Assembly: GCF_021789175.1 (NCBI RefSeq)
Contig: NZ_CP084560.1
Location: 4,278,001-4,342,000 of the forward strand
DNA length: 64,000 nt
Source: Arthrobacter sp. FW306-2-2C-D06B
Lineage (GTDB): Bacteria > Actinomycetota > Actinomycetes > Actinomycetales > Micrococcaceae
Direction of reading: 5' to 3'
The position numbers were made by a program, and so were the translations under genes. Below the pieces are notes generated by a model. It did no database searches, had not been told where the DNA came from, and saw nothing but the letters and a program-made list of their open reading frames with translations. How positions within the stretch are numbered: position 1 is the first letter of the stretch; each line of letters starts with the position of its first letter. This document shows positions 44,121 to 52,788 of this stretch, piece by piece.

Positions 44121-45347
44121 TTACACGAGGTGCGGTTCGTGCGACTTCAGGTAGCGGCGTCCGCCGACAGCCACGAGGATTGCGAACGCAAGCGCAAGGG
44201 CCGCGGCGAAGAACGGGATCTGCGGGCCGAAGTGCTCACCCAACTGCGCCGCGACAAACGGAGCCAGCGCCCCGCCCATCCACCGCACGAAGTTGTAACC
44301 GGCCGAAGCCACAGGACGCGGCGAATCGGAAACCTCCATGGCCAGTTCCGTGTAGAGCGTGTTGTTGATGCCCAGCAGGGCGCCCGCCACAATGACAAGC
44401 ACGACGACGGCGGTCACCGAGTGCCCCGCGGCCAGTCCCAGCCCGACGAGGTCCAGCAAAAGGGCCCCGAGGGTGCCGACCAGGACGTTGGTGGTACCGA
44501 AGCGACGCTGCAGCACGGGTGCCACGAAGACCGAGAACACGGCCACGGCCACGCCCCAACCAAAGAACACGGAGCCGATACCGTAGGCGTCCATCCCGAG
44601 AATGAAGGGCGTGAAGGCCAGGATAGTGAAGAAGCCGTAGTTGTAGAACAGGGCGCTGGCCGCGGTAGTGCGAAGGCCTTTGTGGCCCAGGGCAAGGAGC
44701 GGGTCACGCAAACGGGCCTTCGTGGCCGGCCTCGCGGTCTTGGGCAGCAGGGCCAGCAAGGCGATGAAGGAAATGGCCATGAGGACCGCGGTGCCGAAGA
44801 ACGGTGCGCGCCATTGCCAGCCGCCGAGAAGCGCGCCGAGCAATGGGCCGAGGGAAATGCCGAGGCCAAGGGCGGCTTCGTACAGGATGATCGCAGTCCC
44901 GGTTCCGCCGCTCGCGACGCCGACAATCACGGCAAGCGCGGTGGCCACGAAGAGGGCGTTGCCAAGTCCCCAACCAGCGCGGAATCCGACCAGCTCACCC
45001 ACGCTTCCCGACAGGCCTGACAACGAGGCGAAGACGACAATCAGGGCCAGGCCGGTCATCAGCGTCTTTTTGCCGCCGATCCGGGAAGAAACGAACCCGG
45101 TCACGAGCATCGCGACGGCGGTCACCAGGAAGTAACTCGTGAAGAGCAACGACACTTGGCTGGGGCTGGCCTGGAGGTTCTTGGCGATGGCCGGCAGGAT
45201 CGGGTCCACCAGGCCGATGCCCATGAAGGCGAAGACGGCGGCAATCGCCGTGGCCCACACGGCTTTGGGCTGCTTGAGGAACGAGGCCTTTTCGGCCTCG
45301 AGTGTTTCTTCCGCTGGCTGCAGTTGCTCTGCGAGCTGGCCTTTCAT
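44121..45347 (-). CDS. DHA1-type MFS efflux transporter
   Basis: A 408-aa twelve-helix MFS protein (motif loop GFVSSRIGGKKTLM). It has MFS drug-efflux character and lies downstream of a MarR repressor gene on the same strand (44-base gap). The operon is presumably derepressed by the exported compound. The N-terminal 35 residues are polar (AEQLQPAEETLEAEKAS). Substrate unknown. Confidence 0.88.
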   Translation of the reverse strand: MKGQLAEQLQPAEETLEAEKASFLKQPKAVWATAIAAVFAFMGIGLVDPILPAIAKNLQASPSQVSLLFTSYFLVTAVAMLVTGFVSSRIGGKKTLMTGLALIVVFASLSGLSGSVGELVGFRAGWGLGNALFVATALAVIVGVASGGTGTAIILYEAALGLGISLGPLLGALLGGWQWRAPFFGTAVLMAISFIALLALLPKTARPATKARLRDPLLALGHKGLRTTAASALFYNYGFFTILAFTPFILGMDAYGIGSVFFGWGVAVAVFSVFVAPVLQRRFGTTNVLVGTLGALLLDLVGLGLAAGHSVTAVVVLVIVAGALLGINNTLYTELAMEVSDSPRPVASAGYNFVRWMGGALAPFVAAQLGEHFGPQIPFFAAALALAFAILVAVGGRRYLKSHEPHLV

Positions 45348-45391
45348 GGACTGCTCTCCTAGTTTTTGGGTCGTTCAGTTGTTGGTTTTGT

Positions 45392-45838
45392 TCAGTTCTG
45401 GACTGAATGGTTGATCTTGTCGAACACCGGAAGGGCGGCTTGGACCGCGTCGCGTTCCGCCTGGCTCAGCGTTCCGAGGATCCCGGCGATGAATTCGTTG
45501 CGGCGCCGGTCGGCATTCTCGACGGCGGCACGTCCCGCCGCGGTTGCGGCGACACGGACGGCACGGGAGTCGTCCGGGTCTGCTTCGCGTTTGACCAGGC
45601 CTGCGCGCTCAAGCTTGATGATCTGCTCCGTGGCGCTTGGGACTTTGACCCCAAGGTTCCGGGCGATCCCCCCGACGCGGGCACCGCCGTCGAGCGCCAT
45701 CTTGAGGACGCCAAGCTGGGCCGAGCTGAGTTGCTCCTCGGAATCGAGGCGGCGCATCACGTAGACGCTCTGCCGCAAGGCTTCCCGGAATGATTGGGCG
45801 AGGGCGAGGAGCGCGTCGTCAGCTTGATCGGTGTTCAT
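45392..45838 (-). CDS. MarR-family repressor of the efflux operon
   Basis: A 148-aa MarR protein with winged helix: VGGIARNLGVKVPSATEQIIKLERAGLVKREADPDDSRAVRV. It is the first gene of an operon with a DHA1 efflux pump. Its ATG directly abuts a 33-bp palindrome that contains the promoter, and there is no ribosome site, so it is probably translated from a leaderless, autorepressed mRNA. Confidence 0.9.
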   Translation of the reverse strand: MNTDQADDALLALAQSFREALRQSVYVMRRLDSEEQLSSAQLGVLKMALDGGARVGGIARNLGVKVPSATEQIIKLERAGLVKREADPDDSRAVRVAATAAGRAAVENADRRRNEFIAGILGTLSQAERDAVQAALPVFDKINHSVQN

Positions 45839-45871
45839 ATTTAGGTATCCTAACAGTTAGGCTACCTAAAT
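45839..45871 (-). promoter_or_regulatory. MarR operator and promoter, 33-bp palindrome
   Basis: ATTTAGGTATCCTAAC (45839-45854) and GTTAGGCTACCTAAAT (45856-45871) mirror each other with one mismatched pair. On the minus strand TTGATA lies 18 bases before TAGGAT (45852-45847), which ends eight bases before the ATG at 45838. Confidence 0.8.
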
Positions 45872-45912
45872 ATCAAGAGGTGCGTGGTCTTCAGTCCGCT
45901 GGCAGCCCCTGG

Positions 45913-46416
45913 TTACAGCACCAGCTTCATCCCCTCGTGACTGGCGACGAAACCCAGCCGCTCATAGAAGCGATGGGCGTCCTTGCGGGACTTGTCACTC
46001 GTGAGCTGGACCAGGGTACAGCCCCGGTTCCGCGCCTCTTCGATCGCCCATTGCATCATGGCCGCACCGACGCCATGGTCCCGCAACTCCGCGGCAACGC
46101 GCACGGCCTCGATCTGGCAGCGCAACGAGCCTTTCCGGGCCAGCCCCGGGATGAAACTCAGCTGGAATGTCGCGACGCAGGCGCCGTTCAGGTGGCCTAC
46201 CACCAACAACTGGGCCGGATCCTCGTTGATCTGCTGAAACGCCTGCAGATAAGGGCCGACGTCCTCGGCGTTTTCACGGGAACCGCCCAACTGATCCGCC
46301 GCGAGCAATCTCAGGATGGCGGGCAGGTCCTCCCAGTGGGCGCGGCGGAGGGTGAAGACTCCTTCGTCCAGAACCATGCTCAACAGCGGCTTCACGCCTG
46401 GATTTGTGTGACTCAT
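45913..46416 (-). CDS. GNAT-family N-acetyltransferase
   Basis: A GNAT protein of about 167 aa: FTLRRAHWEDLPAILRLL opening, then RVAAELRDHGVGAAMMQWAIEEAR (acetyl-CoA loop, here RDHGVG) and FYERLGFVAS near the end. The start is uncertain: ATG at 46416 or 46377 (MVLDEG) are both possible. The substrate is unknown. Confidence 0.85.
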   Translation of the reverse strand: MSHTNPGVKPLLSMVLDEGVFTLRRAHWEDLPAILRLLAADQLGGSRENAEDVGPYLQAFQQINEDPAQLLVVGHLNGACVATFQLSFIPGLARKGSLRCQIEAVRVAAELRDHGVGAAMMQWAIEEARNRGCTLVQLTSDKSRKDAHRFYERLGFVASHEGMKLVL

Positions 46417-46574
46417 AGCACCAGCCTGACACAAGCTGGGGGCTTCGTTTTACGAGCGTTCATGAATTCTGGGTGAAACGATCAATCACAAATTCTGGGA
46501 TGGTTCGAGTTAGTTTGGACTAGCAGATTTGTTAGCCACGTCACCATGCGGCGAATCACCCGAAGGATGCAGAT

Positions 46575-48047
46575 ATGTCTCACCAGACAACAACAGGGCA
46601 ACGCACTGCCTCCAGCAAAGACAGCGAGCCGCATCTGGCGCGCTCACTGAGCAACCGCCACATCCAGTTGCTTGCGATCGGCGGCGCCATCGGCACAGGC
46701 CTCTTCATGGGCTCCGGAAAGACCATCTCCGTCGCCGGGCCGTCCGTGATCTTCGTGTACATGATCATCGGCTTCATGCTGTTCTTCGTCATGCGCGCCA
46801 TGGGCCAGCTCCTGCTCTCCAACCTGAACTACAAGTCCTTCAGCGACTTCGCCGGCGACCTCCTTGGTCCCTGGGCAGGCTTCTTCACGGGCTGGACCTA
46901 CTGGTTCTGCTGGGTGGTAACAGGGGTGGCCGATGTCATCGCCATCGCGGGCTACGCCAATGAGCTCTGGCCGGGTGTGCCGCTCTGGATTCCGGGCCTC
47001 GCGACCATCGCCATCCTGCTGTTGCTCAACCTCCCCACGGTGAAGGCCTTCGGCGAGACTGAGTTCTGGTTCGCCCTCATCAAGATCGTTGCCATCGCCG
47101 CTTTGATCATCGTGGGCATCGTCATGATCTCCACCGGCTTCAAGTCCGACGCCGGAGCCGCTAGCTTGACCAATCTCTGGAGCCACGGCGGCTTCTTCCC
47201 CAAGGAATTCATGGGCTTCGTCGCCGGCTTCCAGATCGCGGTCTTCGCGTTCGTGGGCATCGAACTCGTGGGCACAGCCGCGGCCGAGACCAAAAACCCG
47301 GAGCACAACCTGCCCCGCGCCATCAACGCCATTCCCGTCCGCGTGATGCTGTTCTACGTCGGCGCGCTCATCATCCTGATGTCCGTCATTCCCTGGACCG
47401 AGTTCAAGGCCGGCCACAGCCCGTTCATCGCCATGTTCTCCCTCGCCGGACTGGGCATCGCGGCAACCGTGGTGAACCTCGTGGTCCTGACCTCCGCCAT
47501 GTCCTCGGCCAACTCGGGCATCTACTCGACGTCGCGCATGGTGTTCGGCCTGGCGAACGACGGCGATGCCCCCAAGGTGTTCGGCCGCCTTTCCAGCCGT
47601 AAAGTCCCGCAGAACGCCCTGTTCCTGTCCTGCGTGCTTCTCCTCGGCGGCGTCGCACTGCTCTACGCCGGCAAGGACATCGGCGCAGCCTTCGACATGG
47701 TCACCACCGTGTCCGCCGTCTGCTTCATGTTCGTTTGGTCGATCATCCTGGCCAGCTACCTTGTCTTCCGGAAGCGCCGGCCCCGGCTGCACGAGGCATC
47801 GACCTTCAAGATGCCCGGAGGGATCGTCATGGTGTGGGTGGTCTTCGCCTTCTTCGGCTTCCTGGTCTGGGCCCTGACTACGCAGCCGGACACGCTCACG
47901 GCCCTGCTCGTAACGCCCATCTGGTTCGCGGTCCTCGCCGCGGCGTACGCCCTGGTCCGGAAGTCGCCGCTGCACCAGGCCCGCGTAGCCGAGTGGAAAG
48001 CCATGGCCGAAACCGAAACCACCGCCGTCGAAACCGCCGCCCGCTAG
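46575..48047 (+). CDS. cycA: D-serine/D-alanine/glycine permease (CycA-like)
   Basis: A 490-aa APC-superfamily permease: RHIQLLAIGGAIGTGLFMGSGKTI is the amino-acid permease start, and the GWTYWFCWVVTGVADVIAIAGY block and YVSLPQWL-like length match CycA. It imports small neutral amino acids including D-forms with protons. AAGGATG stands before the ATG. It is consistent with alanine use through the alanine dehydrogenase at 63 kb. Confidence 0.87.
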   Translation: MSHQTTTGQRTASSKDSEPHLARSLSNRHIQLLAIGGAIGTGLFMGSGKTISVAGPSVIFVYMIIGFMLFFVMRAMGQLLLSNLNYKSFSDFAGDLLGPWAGFFTGWTYWFCWVVTGVADVIAIAGYANELWPGVPLWIPGLATIAILLLLNLPTVKAFGETEFWFALIKIVAIAALIIVGIVMISTGFKSDAGAASLTNLWSHGGFFPKEFMGFVAGFQIAVFAFVGIELVGTAAAETKNPEHNLPRAINAIPVRVMLFYVGALIILMSVIPWTEFKAGHSPFIAMFSLAGLGIAATVVNLVVLTSAMSSANSGIYSTSRMVFGLANDGDAPKVFGRLSSRKVPQNALFLSCVLLLGGVALLYAGKDIGAAFDMVTTVSAVCFMFVWSIILASYLVFRKRRPRLHEASTFKMPGGIVMVWVVFAFFGFLVWALTTQPDTLTALLVTPIWFAVLAAAYALVRKSPLHQARVAEWKAMAETETTAVETAAR

Positions 48048-48048
48048 G

Positions 48049-48127
48049 ACGCCCGCTCACATACAGCGGCCATTCTTCCGACGCGCGCTCACATATGAGC
48101 CTTTTCGACGTAACGCGCGCTCACATA
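48049..48127 (-). repeat. 32-bp-period word array, single orientation
   Basis: ACGCSCGCTCACATA starts at 48049, 48081 and 48113, two exact 32-bp steps, with non-identical spacers. It begins two bases after the CycA stop and runs into the strong hairpin at 48137-48184. Confidence 0.8.
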
Positions 48128-48136
48128 TGGCGGCAC

Positions 48137-48184
48137 AACCCGAAACCCTCCTTCACGTCGTCATGTGAAGGAGGGTTTCGGGTT
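48137..48184. terminator. Perfect 20-bp-stem hairpin between convergent genes
   Basis: The arms (48137-48156 and 48165-48184) are exact complements. The core CCCTCCTTCAC/GTGAAGGAGGG is shared with the hairpin at 49512. There is no T-run. It lies between cycA and the convergent oxidoreductase gene. Confidence 0.75.
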
Positions 48185-48196
48185 TCCCACCGAGGT

Positions 48197-48928
48197 TCAT
48201 GACCGGTTGCCCTCAGGGACGCTATCCGGCGCGGCCTTCTTGCTGCTGGCCTCACGGAAGAGTAGCTGCATCAGGCTCGGCTTCTGCGAAAAGGTTGCAA
48301 CCGCTACGTTTTTGCGCACAAAGTCGTCCGAAGTGAGTTGCCTCAGCATGCAGTCCGCAAGGTCCGCCCGCGACGTGAAAGTGCCGTTTATGTAATCAAC
48401 GGCCATCTTGTATTCGGTGACGGACTCGGTCTCGAAAAGACCGGAGGGCCGCATGATTGTCCAGTCCAGGCCGCTCGCTACGACGGCGGATTCCATCCGC
48501 CGCATGTCCTCATACAGTGTCTTACCCAGCAGCTTGGTAATGAGGGGCTGCAGCACTTTCTCGAAAAGAAACCCGCCATGCGGGCCGGCCGAGATGTCAG
48601 TGGCGCTGGAGCTCACGCAGACCAGCCGACGGACGCCGTGGTTGCCCATTGCCCGGATGATATTCCCCGTGCCGACGGAATAGACCGTGATCGGCTGGCG
48701 GCTGTATGGAACACCGAGGGTTGAGAGAACGGCATCCTTTCCTTCGACGACGGCACTCACGTCCTCGAAGTTATACACATCGGCGCCTACGACGCTTAGG
48801 CCGGGGGCCGAAAGCGGGAATTCGTGTGGCCGGCGCGTGACGGCTGTGACGATGTGTCCGGCGTCGAGCGCTTGTGCGGTGAGAATCCTTCCGGTGGGGC
48901 CGTTTGCCCCGAATACTGCGATCTTCAT
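48197..48928 (-). CDS. NAD(P)H-binding atypical SDR (NmrA/epimerase-like)
   Basis: A 243-aa protein: AVFGANGPTGRILTAQAL is the atypical SDR nucleotide loop (GxxGxxG type). No YxxxK active site is evident, as in NmrA-like or quinone-reductase-like members. It is divergent from a MarR gene that very likely represses it. Confidence 0.85.
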   Translation of the reverse strand: MKIAVFGANGPTGRILTAQALDAGHIVTAVTRRPHEFPLSAPGLSVVGADVYNFEDVSAVVEGKDAVLSTLGVPYSRQPITVYSVGTGNIIRAMGNHGVRRLVCVSSSATDISAGPHGGFLFEKVLQPLITKLLGKTLYEDMRRMESAVVASGLDWTIMRPSGLFETESVTEYKMAVDYINGTFTSRADLADCMLRQLTSDDFVRKNVAVATFSQKPSLMQLLFREASSKKAAPDSVPEGNRS

Positions 48929-48986
48929 GTGATGCGGCCTCCGGTAGTCTTATCCTAGGAAAACCATACAATACAGAAACGATATC

Positions 48987-49001
48987 ATATGAATTTCATA
49001 T
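48987..49001. promoter_or_regulatory. MarR operator over the start codon
   Basis: ATATGAATTTCATAT is a perfect 15-bp palindrome covering the MarR ATG (48989). A TACAAT -10-like box lies at 48967-48972, so the leader would be under ten bases. Confidence 0.65.
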
Positions 49002-49477
49002 CAAATCAAGAGGCCGCGAATCCTCGCCTTCGGCGGCGTGCTGTTGCTGCGCTCAAAGCCGAGCTTCGCAGCGTACGCGTGCAACTGTCCGTGCTCAATC
49101 ACCAGGTCGGCACCCAAGCCGAGCTGAAGGATGTTGACCTTGATTGTCTTGACCTGATCTCAAGCCGGGGACCGCTCAGCCCGAGCATGTTGGCCAAACT
49201 CGCCGGCCTGCACCCAGCCACCATGACCGGAATTCTCGACCGACTCGAACGCGGAGGCTGGATTGTCCGGGACCGGGATCCGTCCGACCGGCGCGCCGTG
49301 GTCATCCGGGTTCTGCCCGACAGAAACGCCGAGATGTTCCGCCTTTACTCGGGAATGAACAGCCTCATGGACACGATCTGTGCGGACTACGACGACGCTG
49401 AAATCGCCGTCATTACCGACTTCCTGCGGCGCGTCCAGGCGGCCGGACGGACGGCGTCGGAAGAACTCGGCAACTAG
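48989..49477 (+). CDS. MarR-family regulator
   Basis: A 162-aa MarR protein: LAKLAGLHPATMTGILDRLERGGWIVRDRDPSDRRAVVIRV is the winged helix. It is divergent from the SDR gene at 48197. The start codon sits inside a 15-bp palindrome, and no ribosome site is present, which points to leaderless, autorepressed expression. Confidence 0.87.
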   Translation: MNFISNQEAANPRLRRRAVAALKAELRSVRVQLSVLNHQVGTQAELKDVDLDCLDLISSRGPLSPSMLAKLAGLHPATMTGILDRLERGGWIVRDRDPSDRRAVVIRVLPDRNAEMFRLYSGMNSLMDTICADYDDAEIAVITDFLRRVQAAGRTASEELGN

Positions 49478-49480
49478 TTG

Positions 49481-49615
49481 ACGCTCGCTTACTTTTCGAG
49501 CCCAAAACGCTCACCCTCCTTCACATCAAGTGAAGGAGGGTGAGCGAGCGTCCGGGAAAAGGCCCTCAGATGTGAGCGGGCGTCCGGGAAAAACCCGACA
49601 TAGGTGAGCGGGCGT
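49481..49615 (+). repeat. 32-bp-period word array with one diverged opposed word
   Basis: GTGAGCGRGCGT starts at 49540, 49572 and 49604 (two exact 32-bp steps). A diverged opposed word, ACGCTCGCTTAC, lies at 49481. The hairpin at 49512-49542 joins the halves and its right arm overlaps the first forward word. Confidence 0.8.
49512..49542. terminator. Perfect 13-bp-stem hairpin before the mannitol genes
   Basis: CACCCTCCTTCAC, loop ATCAA, GTGAAGGAGGGTG. Same core as the hairpin at 48137. It lies between the MarR gene and the convergent mannitol dehydrogenase gene. Confidence 0.75.
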
Positions 49616-50764
49616 TTAGGCCTCGGCCTTCCGTTCTTCGATCAGCTTCAGCACCTGCGGGAACAACGGGTGCGACGGCGGCAGGTCAGTTATGCGCTCG
49701 ACCGCCTCGGCGGCGTCCATCTCGGAGAGCATCCGTGCGAGTTCCACGGCTTCGTCGTCTGCCCCGTCGTCGAAACGCAGGGCAGCGGACATCGCGTCGA
49801 GCAAGGCAACGGGAGTGACGCCGCGCTCGGCGAGCTCCGCGGCCGGGCCGATGAACCGTTCGTGCCGGCCCAGCTTGCGGAGCGGCGCACGGCCCACCCG
49901 GTTCACGGTGTCCGGGAGGTACGGGTTGGTGAAGCGGGACAGGATCTTCTGCACGTACGCTTCCTGCTCGGCTTCGACGAAACCGTGTTTGGCCACGAGA
50001 AGGTGCTTGGTCTCCTCCAACACTGCCCGCACCCGGGCGGCCACAGAGGCGTCGGCCATGGCGTCGGAGATCTTCTCCAGGCCGGCGCCATAGCCGAAGT
50101 ATGCTGCCGAGGCGTGTCCGGTGTTGACCGTGAACAACTTCCGTTCGATATACGGGCCGAGCTCCTCCACGAAGGTCGCGCCGGGGATCACCGGCGCCTC
50201 CCCCGCGAACGGCGTGCGGTCGATGACCCACTCGTAAAAGGTCTCCACAGTGACGTCGAGGCCTTGGCCCGGCGCCTGGTTGGGGACAATCCTGTCGACC
50301 GCCGTGTTCGCAAACACCGCAGCGGAGGAAAGGTCACCGGCGGCACCGTCCCACGCGGCTTCCACTTCGGATCGCAGGAGGTCCGTGGCGTTGATCGCGT
50401 TCTCACAGGCCATGACCTGGAGCGGAGCCAACGACGGCGAGCGGCCGGCGATGCCTCGAGCGATCACGGGGGCCACGAACTTGAGTATGTGCGGCCCCAC
50501 CGCCGTGGTGACGAGGTCCGCCGTCGCGATCTCCGCGACGACGGCAGCCTCTTCGGTGCCCGAATTCAGGGCGCGGAACCCGGACACGGTCTTGACCGCC
50601 GCGTTTTCGCCGACCTCGTGGACCTCGTAGGAGGGGGTGGAGGCGAGCTGGCTGATCAAGGCATCCGCGACATCGGCGAAGACCACTTCATATCCGGCCT
50701 CGTGCAGCAGCAAGCCGACGAATCCCCGCCCGATGTTCCCTGCCCCGAAATGGACTGCCTTCAC
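49616..50764 (-). CDS. mtlD: Mannitol-1-phosphate 5-dehydrogenase
   Basis: A 382-aa protein: VHFGAGNIGRGFVGLLLHEAGYEV is the MtlD nucleotide-binding start, and LFTVNTGHASAAYFGYGAGLE matches the conserved catalytic region. It oxidises mannitol-1-phosphate made by MtlA to fructose-6-phosphate. It starts with GTG, one base overlapping the MtlA stop. Confidence 0.94.
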   Translation of the reverse strand: MKAVHFGAGNIGRGFVGLLLHEAGYEVVFADVADALISQLASTPSYEVHEVGENAAVKTVSGFRALNSGTEEAAVVAEIATADLVTTAVGPHILKFVAPVIARGIAGRSPSLAPLQVMACENAINATDLLRSEVEAAWDGAAGDLSSAAVFANTAVDRIVPNQAPGQGLDVTVETFYEWVIDRTPFAGEAPVIPGATFVEELGPYIERKLFTVNTGHASAAYFGYGAGLEKISDAMADASVAARVRAVLEETKHLLVAKHGFVEAEQEAYVQKILSRFTNPYLPDTVNRVGRAPLRKLGRHERFIGPAAELAERGVTPVALLDAMSAALRFDDGADDEAVELARMLSEMDAAEAVERITDLPPSHPLFPQVLKLIEERKAEA

Positions 50765-52719
50765 TATGCGTTGACCTTCCCGAACAGATCCAGCACTTCC
50801 TGAACCGACGTGGCCTGCTCAAGTTGGGCCACTTGCGCCTTGTCCGTGAAGATCTTGGCGATGGAGGACAGGATGTGGAGGTGCTCGTTGTTGATGCCGG
50901 CGACGCCGACGACGAACTTGACCTGCTTGCCACCCCAGTCGATGCCCTCGGGGTAGCGGACGATCGACACACCGGAGTGCAGGATGTGGTTCTTGGCAGC
51001 GTTCGTGCCGTGCGGGATGGCAAGGAAGCTGCCCATGTAGGTGGACACGGATTCCTCGCGCTCATGCATGGCGTGAATGTAGCCCATGTCCACTGAACCC
51101 CGGTCCAGCAGGAGCTTGCCCGCTTCGTCGATGGCCGAGTCACGGTCCGTCGCGGAACCATTGAGGATCACGCTTTCGGGGAGCAGGACATCCTTGCCCC
51201 CGACGGCGGCGGGCTGGGCAGCGTGGGCACCGGCGGCCGGTTCGGCAACCGCCGTCGAGCCCTCAGCGCCGGGAGCCGCGTTGCTGCTCTTAACCAGTTC
51301 CACAATCTCCTCGTACCGGGGACTGTTCATGAAGTTGTCCACGGAGACGTGCACGGCGCTGGAGGTGACCGGCCGGGCGCGTTCTGTCAGGTCCTGGTGC
51401 GTGACCACGACGTCGTAGGTGTCGCTGAGGTTGGCAATGGCTGAATTCGTGACCTTGACGTCCGGGAAGCCGGCCGCCTTGATCTTGTTGCGCAATACCG
51501 AGGCACCCATGGCGCTGGAACCCATGCCGGCGTCACACGCGAACACGATGTTCTGGATGGGACGGGTCAGGACGGCGGTACCGCCGCCGGCGCCCAGGAG
51601 TGCGGAGGAAACGGAACTCTTCTTGCCCTTGAGCTCTTCCATCCTGGACGTCGCCTGGCCCAGCGCGTCCACATCGGTGGTCTTGCTGGTCCGCAGGATC
51701 ACGGAGGCGATCAGGAAGGACACAGTGGCCGCGAGGAGTACAGACAGGGCCACACCGAAATAGCTGTCCTTCGCTGTTGCGGCAAAGACAGCGATGATGC
51801 TGCCCGGGGCTGCCGGCGAACGCAAGCCCGCGCCGGTGACCACCAAGGTGAAGATGCCGGTCATGCCGCCTGCGATCGTGGCGAGGATGAGGATCGGCTT
51901 CATGAGAATGTACGGGAAGTAGATCTCGTGGATGCCGCCGACAAACTGGATGAGCGCGGCGCCGGGAGCGGATGCCCGTGCCAGGCCCTTGCCGAAGATC
52001 ATGTACGCAAGCAGGACGCCTACGCCTGGGCCCGGGTTGGCTTCCAGCAGGAACAGGATGGACTTGCCGTTTTGCAGCGCTTGTTCAGTACCCAGCGGCG
52101 TGAGGATGCCGTGGTTGACAGCGTTGTTGAGGAACAGGACCTTGGCGGGTTCGATGAAGATGCTGGTCAGCGGCAGAAGTCCGTTGTGGACCAGGAATTC
52201 GACGACGGCGCTCGCGCCGTCACTGAAGGCCTTCACCACCGGGCCGATCACCAGCATGCCGAAGATGGCCAGGGCGGCACCGACGATGCCTGCGGAGAAG
52301 TTGTCGATCAGCATCTCGAAGCCCGGCTTGACCCGGCCTTCCCATACCTTGTCAAGCTTCTTCATGATCCAGGCCGTGAGCGGACCCATGAGCATGGCAC
52401 CGATGAACATCGGAATATCCGTACCCACAATCACACCCATGGTGGCCACAGCTCCCACCACGCCGCCGCGGATGCCATGGACCGCCCGGCCGCCGGTGTA
52501 GCCAATCAGGAGCGGCAACAGGTACGTGATCATGGGGCCCACGAGTTTGGCCAGGTCCGCATTGGGCAAGAACCCGGCCGGGATGAACAGGGCGGTGATG
52601 ATGCCCCATGCAATGAAGGCCCCGATATTGGGCATGATCATGCCCGAAAGGAACGTTCCGAACTTTTGGACACCAACGCGCACGCTGGTGCGCTGTTTCG
52701 CAACTGACGCTGTTGCCAT
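50764..52719 (-). CDS. mtlA: Mannitol-specific PTS EIICBA
   Basis: A 651-aa fused transporter. EIIC occupies about 15-345 (GGIHEIYFPY at 261-270), EIIB about 385-475 with the phospho-cysteine C395 in FACDAGMGS, and EIIA about 510-650 with H570 in LAIPHGT. A long Ala/Gly/Pro linker joins B and A. It imports and phosphorylates mannitol. A hairpin and a palindrome separate it from the upstream TetR gene. Confidence 0.94.
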   Translation of the reverse strand: MATASVAKQRTSVRVGVQKFGTFLSGMIMPNIGAFIAWGIITALFIPAGFLPNADLAKLVGPMITYLLPLLIGYTGGRAVHGIRGGVVGAVATMGVIVGTDIPMFIGAMLMGPLTAWIMKKLDKVWEGRVKPGFEMLIDNFSAGIVGAALAIFGMLVIGPVVKAFSDGASAVVEFLVHNGLLPLTSIFIEPAKVLFLNNAVNHGILTPLGTEQALQNGKSILFLLEANPGPGVGVLLAYMIFGKGLARASAPGAALIQFVGGIHEIYFPYILMKPILILATIAGGMTGIFTLVVTGAGLRSPAAPGSIIAVFAATAKDSYFGVALSVLLAATVSFLIASVILRTSKTTDVDALGQATSRMEELKGKKSSVSSALLGAGGGTAVLTRPIQNIVFACDAGMGSSAMGASVLRNKIKAAGFPDVKVTNSAIANLSDTYDVVVTHQDLTERARPVTSSAVHVSVDNFMNSPRYEEIVELVKSSNAAPGAEGSTAVAEPAAGAHAAQPAAVGGKDVLLPESVILNGSATDRDSAIDEAGKLLLDRGSVDMGYIHAMHEREESVSTYMGSFLAIPHGTNAAKNHILHSGVSIVRYPEGIDWGGKQVKFVVGVAGINNEHLHILSSIAKIFTDKAQVAQLEQATSVQEVLDLFGKVNA

Positions 52720-52740
52720 TGTGTGAATTCCTAACGTGAG

Positions 52741-52758
52741 TCCCGCATCAGTGCGGGA
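52741..52758. terminator. Short hairpin between the TetR gene and mtlA
   Basis: TCCCGCA-TCAG-TGCGGGA, perfect 7-bp stem, 22 bases before the mtlA start. It may terminate or attenuate read-through from the TetR gene. Confidence 0.5.
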
Positions 52759-52762
52759 TCAG

Positions 52763-52776
52763 TCGATATCTATCGA
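52763..52776. promoter_or_regulatory. 14-bp palindrome before mtlA
   Basis: TCGATATCTATCGA is a perfect palindrome 13 bases after the TetR stop, next to the hairpin. It may be a regulator site for the mannitol genes. Confidence 0.45.
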
Positions 52777-52788
52777 AGGAGGACAGCT

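Noticed and set aside
46644..47975. 443-aa minus-strand open frame
   Set aside because: Antisense shadow of cycA, composed of low-complexity Glu/Gly/His/Asp sequence.
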